Origin: Clostridiaceae bacterium
GTDB taxonomy: Bacteria; Bacillota; Clostridia; Oscillospirales; Acutalibacteraceae
NCBI GenBank assembly: GCA_016303035.1
Contig: JAEDML010000014.1
Span: 1 to 12,530, forward strand
Direction of reading: 5' to 3'
DNA: 12,530 nt
Below, piece by piece: positions 1-5,857 of this stretch. Under the pieces are notes generated by a model. That model ran no database searches and was not told the origin of the DNA. It saw nothing but the letters and a program-made list of their open reading frames with translations. Position 1 is the stretch's first letter, and every line of letters starts with the position of its first letter. Both the position numbers and the translations under genes were made by a program.

Positions 1-132
1 CTCACCTCGGATACCAAATGGGTTCAGGACTTTAAGGGCAACAATATTCTGATATTTACAAGCGAATGGAACATTAACTGGGCGCTTGAACGCAATGAAG
101 GTCTTATACTTGAGGACTTTAGCAGAAATTGA
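1..132 (+). CDS. C-terminal fragment of an unrecognised protein
   Basis: An open frame enters from the left edge in frame 1 and ends at TGA 130-132, giving 43 residues. The fragment contains the phrase FTSEWNINWALERNEG near its end and has no low-complexity sequence. It has no stop before 130 and is followed after 9 bp by a strong terminator hairpin, which is what the true end of a gene looks like. I do not recognise the family from this tail, and no membrane segment or catalytic motif can be seen in it. The gene converges on the mazF-like gene on the other strand. The upstream part lies outside the window, so function is left open. Confidence 0.6.
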   Translation, partial: LTSDTKWVQDFKGNNILIFTSEWNINWALERNEGLILEDFSRN

Positions 133-141
133 TAAAAGGCA

Positions 142-179
142 AAAGCGGCTGTATCGCCTATCGGCGATACAGCCGCTTT
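142..179. terminator. Bidirectional intrinsic terminator between convergent genes
   Basis: A perfect 17-bp inverted repeat (142-158 with 163-179) encloses the 4-nt loop TATC. It sits between the end of the plus-strand fragment (132) and the stop of the minus-strand mazF gene (194). The minus-strand side runs into TTTTGCCTTTT, a fair U-rich tail. The plus-strand side has only TTT from the stem itself. It therefore probably works best for mazF and more weakly for the plus-strand gene. Confidence 0.8.
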
Positions 180-193
180 ACATAACGGGTCCG

Positions 194-568
194 TTATGTA
201 GCTATACCCGAAATGTTGTTGTCTACCGGCAAACCGAAGCTTACCGAAAGCGCCCTGTCAACCATGTCCATACACTCCATATCAAGGCTGCCCATACGCT
301 CTTTAAGCCGACGCTTATCAATAGTTCGTACCTGCTCAAGCAGTACAATGGAATCCTTTGAGAGTCCGCAGCCGTCGGCGTTTACCTTTATATGGGTAGG
401 CAGATTGGTCTTATCCCTTTGACTGGTTATAGCCGCCGCAATTACGGTAGGGCTGTAACGGTTTCCGATGTCGTTCTGTATAATCAGCACCGGTCTTACT
501 CCGCCCTGCTCAGAGCCTACTACAGGGCTTAAATCCGCATAATATATTTCTCCACGCTTGATATTCAT
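194..568 (-). CDS. ndoA: MazF/PemK-family mRNA interferase (EndoA-like toxin)
   Basis: Encodes a 124-residue protein that closely follows the Bacillus EndoA (NdoA/MazF) pattern. The N-terminal strand is MNIKRGEIYYADLSPVVGSE, followed by GGVRPVLIIQND, then AAITSQ and LPTHIKV, and then VLLEQVRTIDKRRL. In this family the Arg of RPVL and the Thr/Ser after AAI lie in the active site of a sequence-specific ribosome-independent RNase that cuts mRNA; that is family knowledge. I chose the ATG at 568 because a GGAG lies 12 nt upstream and the homologous proteins start here. An in-frame ATG at 589 would add MPERETA but has no ribosome binding site. A TATAAT at 604-599 suggests its own promoter. No MazE-like antitoxin gene is next to it: the gene upstream is rlmD. 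The family call is very secure; activity as a toxin is inferred. Confidence 0.93.
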   Translation of the reverse strand: MNIKRGEIYYADLSPVVGSEQGGVRPVLIIQNDIGNRYSPTVIAAAITSQRDKTNLPTHIKVNADGCGLSKDSIVLLEQVRTIDKRRLKERMGSLDMECMDMVDRALSVSFGLPVDNNISGIAT

Positions 569-598
569 TGCTGTTTCACGCTCCGGCATATATTTGTA

Positions 599-604
599 AT
601 TATA
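599..604 (-). promoter_or_regulatory. Probable -10 box of the mazF-like gene
   Basis: On the minus strand a perfect TATAAT spans 604 to 599, about 30 nt upstream of the chosen mazF start. No convincing -35 box is seen at 16-18 bp, so this is a moderate call. It sits downstream of the rlmD terminator, which makes an independent promoter for mazF sensible. Confidence 0.4.
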
Positions 605-672
605 TTTTTACCGCTTTTTCCCTAAAATAATCACGGTAAAATATTTTTCTTCCGTTACATAATATGCCGAAT

Positions 673-717
673 AAAAAACAGTTGTTAAAAGCGGCAGACT
701 GATAGCCTTCCGCTTTT
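673..717 (-). terminator. Intrinsic terminator of rlmD
   Basis: Reading the minus strand, AAAAGCGG (717-710) pairs with CCGCTTTT (694-687). Inside it, AGGC and GTCT extend the stem after one A-G mismatch, around a 5-nt loop. A run of six U follows at 678-673, 8 nt beyond the stem. It starts only 3 bp after the rlmD stop codon and separates rlmD from mazF. Confidence 0.7.
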
Positions 718-720
718 ATA

Positions 721-2073
721 TTATATAACCTTATTTGTCTCAAATAATGCCGCACATTCAATATGGGCAGTACGAGGGAAAAGATCAACCGGAGTATATT
801 CACGCAATTGGTAGCCCTTTTCCGCAAAACGGGCGGCGTCCCTTGCAAGGGTGGCCGGATCACACGAAACATATACTACCCGTTCGGGTGAAAAGCGTGT
901 AGCTATTATGTCAATAAGCTCGGGCTGACAGCCCTTTCTCGGCGGATCTATGATTACAACATCGGGCTTTAAGCCCTCAAGCGCTAATTTTTCTGCGGCC
1001 TCTGATGCGTCCGCACATATAAATCTTGCGTTTTTAATATTGTTCAAGTCGGCGTTAAAGCGCGCGTCTTCTACCGCTTCGCTGACAATTTCCACACCTA
1101 CAACGCTTTTTGCAGACGCAGCCATTGAAAGTCCGATTGTGCCGGCTCCGCAGTATAGGTCAACAATATTCTTGCCGTCAGGCTTTGCGTATTCCGCCGC
1201 TTTTTTATATAACAGCTCCGCCATATCGCGGTTTACCTGATAAAAGGACAGCGGCGAAAGCCTTATTTTAAGTCCGCACAAAACATCGGTTATATAAGGC
1301 TCTCCGTACAAGACGACGCATTTATTTCCCAAAATAACATTGGTATTCTCGCGGTTGATATTTATCTGAACGCTTTTAAGCGCGTCCTTGCATACGGCTT
1401 TAAGCTTTAATATCAGCTCGTCGGAAAATGGCAGCTTTTTGCCGTTTATAACGGCTGTGAACATTATTTCATCGGTTTTCTCGGCAATTCTTATATAAAT
1501 ATGCCTTAATAAACCTCGGTGTGTTTCCCCGTCATAGGCAGTAATTCGGTAATCGTTTATCCATTCGCGGCAGGCGAAAATTATTTTATCAAAAATTTCG
1601 GGCTGAAGACGGCAGGCATTACAATTTATTATCCTGTGGGAATGAACCGCGTAAAAACCGATTTCACCACCGATTCCCACGGGATACTGAGCCTTATTTC
1701 TGTATCCGCAGGTCTTAGCTGCCGATATTATGGGCTGCGGTTCAAGAGGTATACCGCCTATTCGGTTCATGGCGGCGCGTACCTTTTCGGTCTTTTCCCG
1801 ACATTCGGCGGCGTAACTTATATGTCGGTAAACACATCCGCCGCAGCGTCTGAAAATATCGCAGTCGGGCTCTGCCCTGTCGGCGGACGGAGTTAAAACA
1901 TCAATAAGCTTTGCGTAAGCGCAGTTCTTTTTGACCTTTAAAATATGGGCGGTTACTCTGTCTCCCGCCGCCGTACCCGGGACGAATACAGCCATACCCT
2001 CATATCTGCCGATACCGCTTCCGTCAGCCGTCATACCGGTTATTTCTAATTCAATATTATCGTTTTTCTGCAT
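721..2073 (-). CDS. rlmD: RlmD/RumA-family 23S rRNA (uracil-5-)-methyltransferase
   Basis: Encodes 450 residues of the TrmA/RumA class that transfers a methyl group from S-adenosylmethionine to C5 of uracil in RNA, most likely 23S rRNA. Residues 1-60 form a TRAM RNA-binding domain (DGSGIGRYEGMAVFVPGTAAGD). Cysteines 71, 77 and 80 in CDIFRRCGGC, with C151 or C154, fit the 4Fe-4S site of this family. The SAM site is DLYCGAGTIGL at 305-315, followed by IDPPRKG at 375-381. The catalytic nucleophile is C404 in YVSCDPATLARD, and FPRTAHIECAALF closes the protein. I prefer the ATG at 2073 because GGTGG lies 5-6 nt before it; a GTG at 2103 would add 10 residues. E. coli RlmD has 433 residues. Firmicute members can modify more than one uridine, so the exact target (equivalent of U747 or U1939) is not decided here. 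Confidence 0.93.
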   Translation of the reverse strand: MQKNDNIELEITGMTADGSGIGRYEGMAVFVPGTAAGDRVTAHILKVKKNCAYAKLIDVLTPSADRAEPDCDIFRRCGGCVYRHISYAAECREKTEKVRAAMNRIGGIPLEPQPIISAAKTCGYRNKAQYPVGIGGEIGFYAVHSHRIINCNACRLQPEIFDKIIFACREWINDYRITAYDGETHRGLLRHIYIRIAEKTDEIMFTAVINGKKLPFSDELILKLKAVCKDALKSVQININRENTNVILGNKCVVLYGEPYITDVLCGLKIRLSPLSFYQVNRDMAELLYKKAAEYAKPDGKNIVDLYCGAGTIGLSMAASAKSVVGVEIVSEAVEDARFNADLNNIKNARFICADASEAAEKLALEGLKPDVVIIDPPRKGCQPELIDIIATRFSPERVVYVSCDPATLARDAARFAEKGYQLREYTPVDLFPRTAHIECAALFETNKVI

Positions 2074-2141
2074 ATAAACCACCGTTTTCGGCCGACTTTG
2101 CACCGAATTTTAACAAATGTAAGCTTTTTATTAAAAAAATA

Positions 2142-2170
2142 TTGACAAATTCTTAAAAAAGGTGTAAAAT
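2142..2170 (+). promoter_or_regulatory. Consensus sigma-A promoter for a short plus-strand RNA
   Basis: A perfect -35 box TTGACA (2142-2147), a 17-bp spacer and the -10 box TAAAAT (2165-2170) point rightward. Transcription would start near 2176-2178. No protein gene with a ribosome binding site follows; the first structures downstream are two terminator-like hairpins ending at 2287. Confidence 0.7.
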
Positions 2171-2218
2171 ACTCGATGTTTTCTACAAAAGCCGTCTTAA
2201 TTCGGCATTTCATTCTTC

Positions 2219-2257
2219 AAAAAAGCGGCGGGGTAATAATTCCGTCGTTTTTATTTT
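2219..2257. terminator. Two-way terminator-like hairpin downstream of rnpB
   Basis: The hairpin 2225-2233 / 2240-2248 has A6 on its left (2219-2224) and TTTTTATTTT on its right (2248-2257). Read on the minus strand it follows rnpB: CGACGG pairs with CCGCCG apart from one A-C mismatch, and U6 follows. That makes it the best candidate terminator for rnpB. Read on the plus strand it is a 9-bp G-U-rich stem with a U-rich tail inside the putative small RNA. Confidence 0.5.
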
Positions 2258-2287
2258 CTCCCAAAGCATTTGCTTCGGGAGTTTTTT
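2258..2287 (+). terminator. Intrinsic terminator of the putative small RNA
   Basis: CTCCCAAAGC (2258-2267) pairs with GCTTCGGGAG (2272-2281) around ATTT, with one A-C mismatch, and TTTTTT (2282-2287) follows directly. On the minus strand the stem pairs fully but is followed by A-rich sequence. It should therefore stop only rightward transcription, away from entering rnpB antisense. Confidence 0.75.
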
Positions 2288-2292
2288 ATTGC

Positions 2293-2621
2293 GGTGAGCC
2301 GGTCGATAAGCCGAGTTCTGTCAAGGACGGTTATCTATCTCGACGGGGGATTGCTCCCACCGCTCAAGCCACTTTTCGCGGCACACCGGGCAGGTGTATC
2401 GCCGCAGTCAGTGTTGCTCCGAATAGGGTTTGCCTGGCCACTGCGTCTCCGCAATGCCGGTGAGCTCTTACCTCGCCATTCCAACCTTACCGCAAAAAAG
2501 CGGCGGTATATTTCTGTGCACTTTCCCTAAGGTCACCCTCGGCGGCCGTTAGCCGCTATTCTGCCCTATGGGGCTCGGACTTTCCTCAGATATTTCTATC
2601 CGCAACCGTCTGACCGGCTCC
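2293..2621 (-). ncRNA. rnpB: RNase P RNA (type A), rnpB
   Basis: This is the catalytic RNA of ribonuclease P, which trims 5' leaders from precursor tRNAs. Reading the minus strand, the conserved block GAGGAAAGTCCGAGCCCCAT lies near the 5' end. Next come CACAGAAATATACCGCC and GGTAAGAGCTCACC, and TGACAGAACTCGGCTTATCG lies near the 3' end. Each matches conserved regions of bacterial RNase P RNA. The ends close as helix P1: GAGCCGGTC (2620-2612) pairs with GACCGGCTC (2303-2295). The segment CCAGGCAAACCC followed by a TGGCTTGAGC stretch fits the type A layout used by most bacteria, rather than the Bacillus type B. The 5' end is set by the promoter at 2627-2655, with start at about 2620. The 3' end is approximate, because the primary transcript is normally trimmed. 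Open frames that cross this region on the plus strand are not genes. Confidence 0.96.
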
Positions 2622-2626
2622 GTTAT

Positions 2627-2655
2627 ATTCTACCACACCGCATTATTTGTGTCAA
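2627..2655 (-). promoter_or_regulatory. Strong promoter of rnpB
   Basis: On the minus strand TTGACA (2655-2650), a 17-bp spacer and TAGAAT (2632-2627) lie just before P1 of RNase P RNA. This places the transcription start 7 nt beyond the -10 box, at G2620. Such a near-consensus promoter fits a constitutive stable RNA. Confidence 0.85.
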
Positions 2656-2709
2656 AACATTTTTACCGGAATAAACTGTAACGATAATAGAATGTTTGGA
2701 GGGCAAATT

Positions 2710-3783
2710 ATGGGAATCTACGATAAAAAATATTTTTTGGGAGCCAATTCCTGCGAGGGCTTCTATTCTGAGTTTACTGAATGCTACTGTCCCGAAGATA
2801 ATTGGAAGGCCTATATAATAAAGGGCGGCCCCGGTACCGGAAAATCCTCGTTTATGAAATATATAGCCGCAAAAGCCGATAAAGCCGGAGTTGAATGTGA
2901 GCTATGCGTATGCAGCTCCGACCCGCAGTCGCTTGACGGAGTAATTCTGCCTAAACTTAAAACCGTTATTCTTGACGGCACCGCTCCCCATGTTGTGGAA
3001 CCGGTATACCCGGGTGCCTGCGAAAAGCTGCTTGATTTCGGTCAGTACCGGAACGACGACTGCTTTAGAGGTAAGGAAGCGGAAATACTTAATGTTACCA
3101 AGCAAAATAAGGCACTGCATAAAATGGCTTCAAGATATATGTCCGCCGCAGGACAGCTTATTCTTGACAACCTGAAGATTTCGTCCGCCTGTACGGATAA
3201 GGAAAAAACCTATGCCTTTGCACAGAAGCTTGCAGCAAAATGCATACCGAAAAAGGGCGGCAGCGGTCACGAATGGATAAGATTTATACAGGGTATAACC
3301 CCTTTAGGGGTAGTATCATACTCACAGACAATAACCGCTTCGGCAAACCGTGTAATACCGATAGCCGACCCCTACGGAAGCGCTTCGGGTATAATAATTG
3401 ATGTGATACGGCTATACGCCCTTAAAGCAGGATACGACATTATTTCGCTTAAAAACCCCTTCCTGCCAAGCAAGCTATATGACCATATAATAATACCTGA
3501 GCTCTCTCTTGCGTTTGTAACCGAAAACGAATATCAGCATTTTAAAACCGATGAAAGACGAATACATGCGCGCAGATTTGTAAACAGCACACAGCTTCAC
3601 AACAGCCGAAAGCGTATGCAGTTTAACAAAAAAGCCGTAAAACAGCTTTTACTGTCCGCCGCCAGTACCCTTTCCGAAGCTAAGAAAGTACATGACGGTA
3701 TTGAAAAATACTATATACATTCAATGAACTTTGAAGCGCTTACCGCCTTTGCGGAAAGTTTCAGCAAAAAACTTTTAAGTTAA
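2710..3783 (+). CDS. P-loop ATPase-like protein with two tandem domains (PRK06851-like), second P-loop degenerate
   Basis: Encodes 357 residues resembling an uncharacterised Firmicute ATPase family built of two related nucleotide-binding halves. The first half carries an intact Walker A, GGPGTGKS at 39-46, then CSSDPQSLDGVILPKL and ILDGTAPHVVEP (89-98), which I recognise as hallmarks of this family. The second half (about 195-357) repeats the layout: ITPLGVVSY, then a loop at the P-loop position reading DPYGSASG (220-227), then DHIIIPELSLAFVTENEYQHF in place of the GTAPH block. The second loop has lost GxxxxGK[S/T], so only the first half should bind ATP in the usual way. The start is the ATG at 2710, because GGAGG lies 7 nt before it; an in-frame ATG at 2647 would overlap the rnpB promoter. 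It has no partner gene in an operon and its role is unknown. Confidence 0.85.
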   Translation: MGIYDKKYFLGANSCEGFYSEFTECYCPEDNWKAYIIKGGPGTGKSSFMKYIAAKADKAGVECELCVCSSDPQSLDGVILPKLKTVILDGTAPHVVEPVYPGACEKLLDFGQYRNDDCFRGKEAEILNVTKQNKALHKMASRYMSAAGQLILDNLKISSACTDKEKTYAFAQKLAAKCIPKKGGSGHEWIRFIQGITPLGVVSYSQTITASANRVIPIADPYGSASGIIIDVIRLYALKAGYDIISLKNPFLPSKLYDHIIIPELSLAFVTENEYQHFKTDERRIHARRFVNSTQLHNSRKRMQFNKKAVKQLLLSAASTLSEAKKVHDGIEKYYIHSMNFEALTAFAESFSKKLLS

Positions 3784-3792
3784 AAATCATTT

Positions 3793-3833
3793 GAGCTATA
3801 ACCGCTTTTGGCGGTTATAGCTCTTTTAATTTT
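3793..3833. terminator. Terminator between the P-loop protein gene and recG
   Basis: A 13-bp perfect stem (3793-3805 with 3811-3823) encloses a 5-nt loop and is followed by TTTTAATTTT on the plus strand. It serves the plus-strand ATPase gene well. The recG stop codon (3826-3828) lies within the U tail, so the same hairpin is also placed to end the long minus-strand operon, though its minus-side tail is less U-rich. Confidence 0.85.
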
Positions 3834-5838
3834 GAATCATTTTACTGTATAGCGCGTCTATACTGCTTTTAAGCGCCGAGTTTTCGGGCAGAGACAGACT
3901 CGGATCTTCGTTTAAAAGCGTTTCCGCCGCTATTCCCGCCGTTCTTAACACCTGAGAATCGGCGTAAATATCGGCAATTTTAAGGTCGGGCAGACCGTGT
4001 TGACGGCTTCCGAGAAAATCGCCGGGGCCTCTAAGCTTTAAATCCTCGTCTGCAATTTTAAATCCGTCGTTATTCTTCCTTATAACCTCAAGCCTTTCGC
4101 TTTTGTAATCCGAAACAAGAATACAGCAGGACTGATATTCTCCCCTGCCCACTCTTCCCCGAAGCTGATGAAGCTGAGAAAGTCCGAAACGCTCCGCGTT
4201 TTCTATCACCATAAGCGCCGCGTTAGGCACGTCGACTCCGACCTCTATAACGGTTGTGGAAATAAGTAAATCTATCTTGCCGTCCTTAAATTCGCGCATT
4301 ACGGCTTCCTTTTGCTTTGCGGGCATTTTGCCGTGAAGTAACCCAAGCGAATATCCCTTAAATACCCCCGCGCTTAGTTCCTCATAATAATCGGCGGCGC
4401 TTTTCATATTAAGCTCCTCGTTTTCCTCTACCAGAGGGCATACAATGTATGCCTGTCTGCCTGCCGCAATAAACTTTTTTATATAATTATATATGCGCGT
4501 ATGATAGCTTGAATTAACTACATATGTTTCAATATTGCGCCTGCCCTTTGGATATTCGTCTATTATACTTATATCAAGATCGCCGTAAATTATAAGTGCG
4601 AGCGTGCGCGGTATAGGTGTTGCAGACATTACAAGCGTATGCGGATTGTTGCCCTTGCCTGCAAGTCTCGCCCTCTGCGCTACGCCGAAACGGTGCTGCT
4701 CGTCGGTAACCACCAAACCGAGCCTGTCAAACGCGACGTCATCGGTAAGCAATGCATGTGTGCCGACAATTATATCGGTGTTTCCTGCCGTGGCTTGAGC
4801 CTTAATCTCATTTTTCTGCTTTTTCGTAAGCGACCCTGTAAGCAGACTTACGTTAATTCCACTTCGGCCTAGCATAGAGCAAAGCGTATTAAAATGCTGT
4901 TCGGCAAGAATTTCGGTCGGAGCCATAAACGCCGCCTGAAATCCGTTTTTTACCGTGACATAGCAAAGCGCGGCGGCAACCGCCGTTTTTCCGCTTCCCA
5001 CATCGCCCTGTATGAGCCTATTCATAAGTCTGCCCGACATCATATCCTTAACGCACTCGCCTATTACCCTGCACTGTGCGCCTGTGAGGGAAAAGGAAAG
5101 CATATTGCCGAATTCTTCGGAACAGTCGCGTTTAATAATCGCGCCCGACTGTGCGCGTCGGCCGCTTTTTAACATTAAAAGACCTGTTTGCAGTATAAAA
5201 AGCTCTTCAAAAACAAGTCGTTTTTTGGCGCGCTCAAGCGACTCTTCAGAGCGCGGAAAATGTATGTTTTGGGTAGCAAACCGCAAATCGCACAGCCCGT
5301 TAGATTCTCTTACCGATTCGGGTATCGGGTCGGGCGGCAGTTCTGAATCAAGCGCGTTTCTTATAAGTCGCTCAATCATTTTTGAAGTGAGGCTTCCCGA
5401 CGCGCGGTATATCGGATGTATACCGTTATACCCTGTCTCGGTAATCTCAGGCGAGCTCATACTGCGCATTATAAAACTGCCTCCGAGCTTACCGTAAAAC
5501 AGATACTCGCTTCCTCGGTGAAGTCTTGACGCTAAAAACTTCTGATTAAAAAGCACTACCTCCATAAGGCTTTGGCCGTCATCGGCTGTAAATCGGTACA
5601 AAACCATACCGGGGCGCTTGCGCTCCTCGCTTATATCGGTGACTATACGCGCCCTTATACATACATTTTGATCAAAAGGGCACTCGCTTATGGGGGTTGT
5701 CTTACTGTAATCTATGTAGTCGCGCGGATAAAAACGCAAAAGGGCACCGACCGTATCGATGCCCTTGGATTTTAAAATCTCAGCGCGTTTCTCCCCTACG
5801 CCCTTTAAAAACTGAATATCGGTATTAAATGACGTCAT
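3826..5838 (-). CDS. recG: ATP-dependent DNA helicase RecG
   Basis: Encodes 670 residues, close to the 682-693 of well-known RecG proteins. RecG is a double-stranded DNA translocase that remodels stalled replication forks and branch-migrates Holliday junctions. The N-terminal wedge/OB region begins FLKGVGEKRAEILKSKGI and spans roughly 1-230. Helicase motifs follow: Walker A GDVGSGKT (278-285), APTEILAEQH, DEQH box (379-382), SATPIPRTLA (405-414), TTVIEVGVDVPNA and motif VI QLRGRVGRG (558-566). The C-terminal RGPGDFLGSRQHG (603-615) is a RecG signature. The start ATG at 5838 has GGAG 11 nt upstream. It is the last gene of the operon, 19 nt after fakA, an order also seen in B. subtilis near yloU-yloV. 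No key residue is missing. Confidence 0.97.
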   Translation of the reverse strand: MTSFNTDIQFLKGVGEKRAEILKSKGIDTVGALLRFYPRDYIDYSKTTPISECPFDQNVCIRARIVTDISEERKRPGMVLYRFTADDGQSLMEVVLFNQKFLASRLHRGSEYLFYGKLGGSFIMRSMSSPEITETGYNGIHPIYRASGSLTSKMIERLIRNALDSELPPDPIPESVRESNGLCDLRFATQNIHFPRSEESLERAKKRLVFEELFILQTGLLMLKSGRRAQSGAIIKRDCSEEFGNMLSFSLTGAQCRVIGECVKDMMSGRLMNRLIQGDVGSGKTAVAAALCYVTVKNGFQAAFMAPTEILAEQHFNTLCSMLGRSGINVSLLTGSLTKKQKNEIKAQATAGNTDIIVGTHALLTDDVAFDRLGLVVTDEQHRFGVAQRARLAGKGNNPHTLVMSATPIPRTLALIIYGDLDISIIDEYPKGRRNIETYVVNSSYHTRIYNYIKKFIAAGRQAYIVCPLVEENEELNMKSAADYYEELSAGVFKGYSLGLLHGKMPAKQKEAVMREFKDGKIDLLISTTVIEVGVDVPNAALMVIENAERFGLSQLHQLRGRVGRGEYQSCCILVSDYKSERLEVIRKNNDGFKIADEDLKLRGPGDFLGSRQHGLPDLKIADIYADSQVLRTAGIAAETLLNEDPSLSLPENSALKSSIDALYSKMIQN

Positions 5839-5857
5839 ATAAAAACACGCTCCGTAA

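Larger units (their letters stand above)
2176..2287 (+). ncRNA. Putative small RNA, about 110 nt, unknown family
   Basis: The call rests on a consensus promoter (2142-2170) and a classic terminator (2258-2287) that bound a stretch without a credible gene. Within it are a short GCCG/CGGC hairpin (2191-2206) and a 9-bp hairpin, GCGGCGGGG (2225-2233) with TTCCGTCGT (2240-2248). This second stem uses four G-U pairs, so it forms in the plus-strand RNA but would have A-C mismatches in the minus-strand RNA. That supports plus-strand transcription. It is not recognisable as 6S RNA, SRP RNA or tmRNA. It lies between rlmD and the 3' end of rnpB, pointing at rnpB but stopping before the mature RNase P RNA. 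It could instead be only a terminator region with a chance promoter. Confidence 0.45.

Noticed and set aside
600..872. A 90-codon minus-strand frame directly upstream of mazF that might be an antitoxin
   Set aside because: It overlaps the end of rlmD in another frame by about 150 nt, runs through the rlmD terminator, and shows no antitoxin-like DNA-binding motif or ribosome binding site.
2176..2463. A plus-strand frame starting at the transcription start after the 2142-2170 promoter
   Set aside because: It has no ribosome binding site, passes through two terminator hairpins and runs antisense across RNase P RNA; its composition is that of rnpB.
2270..2530. A second plus-strand frame inside the rnpB region
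   Set aside because: It lies entirely over the antisense of the RNase P RNA and its terminator.
2647..2709. An earlier ATG for the P-loop protein
   Set aside because: It overlaps the rnpB promoter and lacks a ribosome binding site, whereas GGAGG lies 7 nt before the ATG at 2710.
5012..5497. A 161-codon plus-strand frame antisense to recG
   Set aside because: It shadows a gene with full-length RecG motifs and has no ribosome binding site or recognisable domain.
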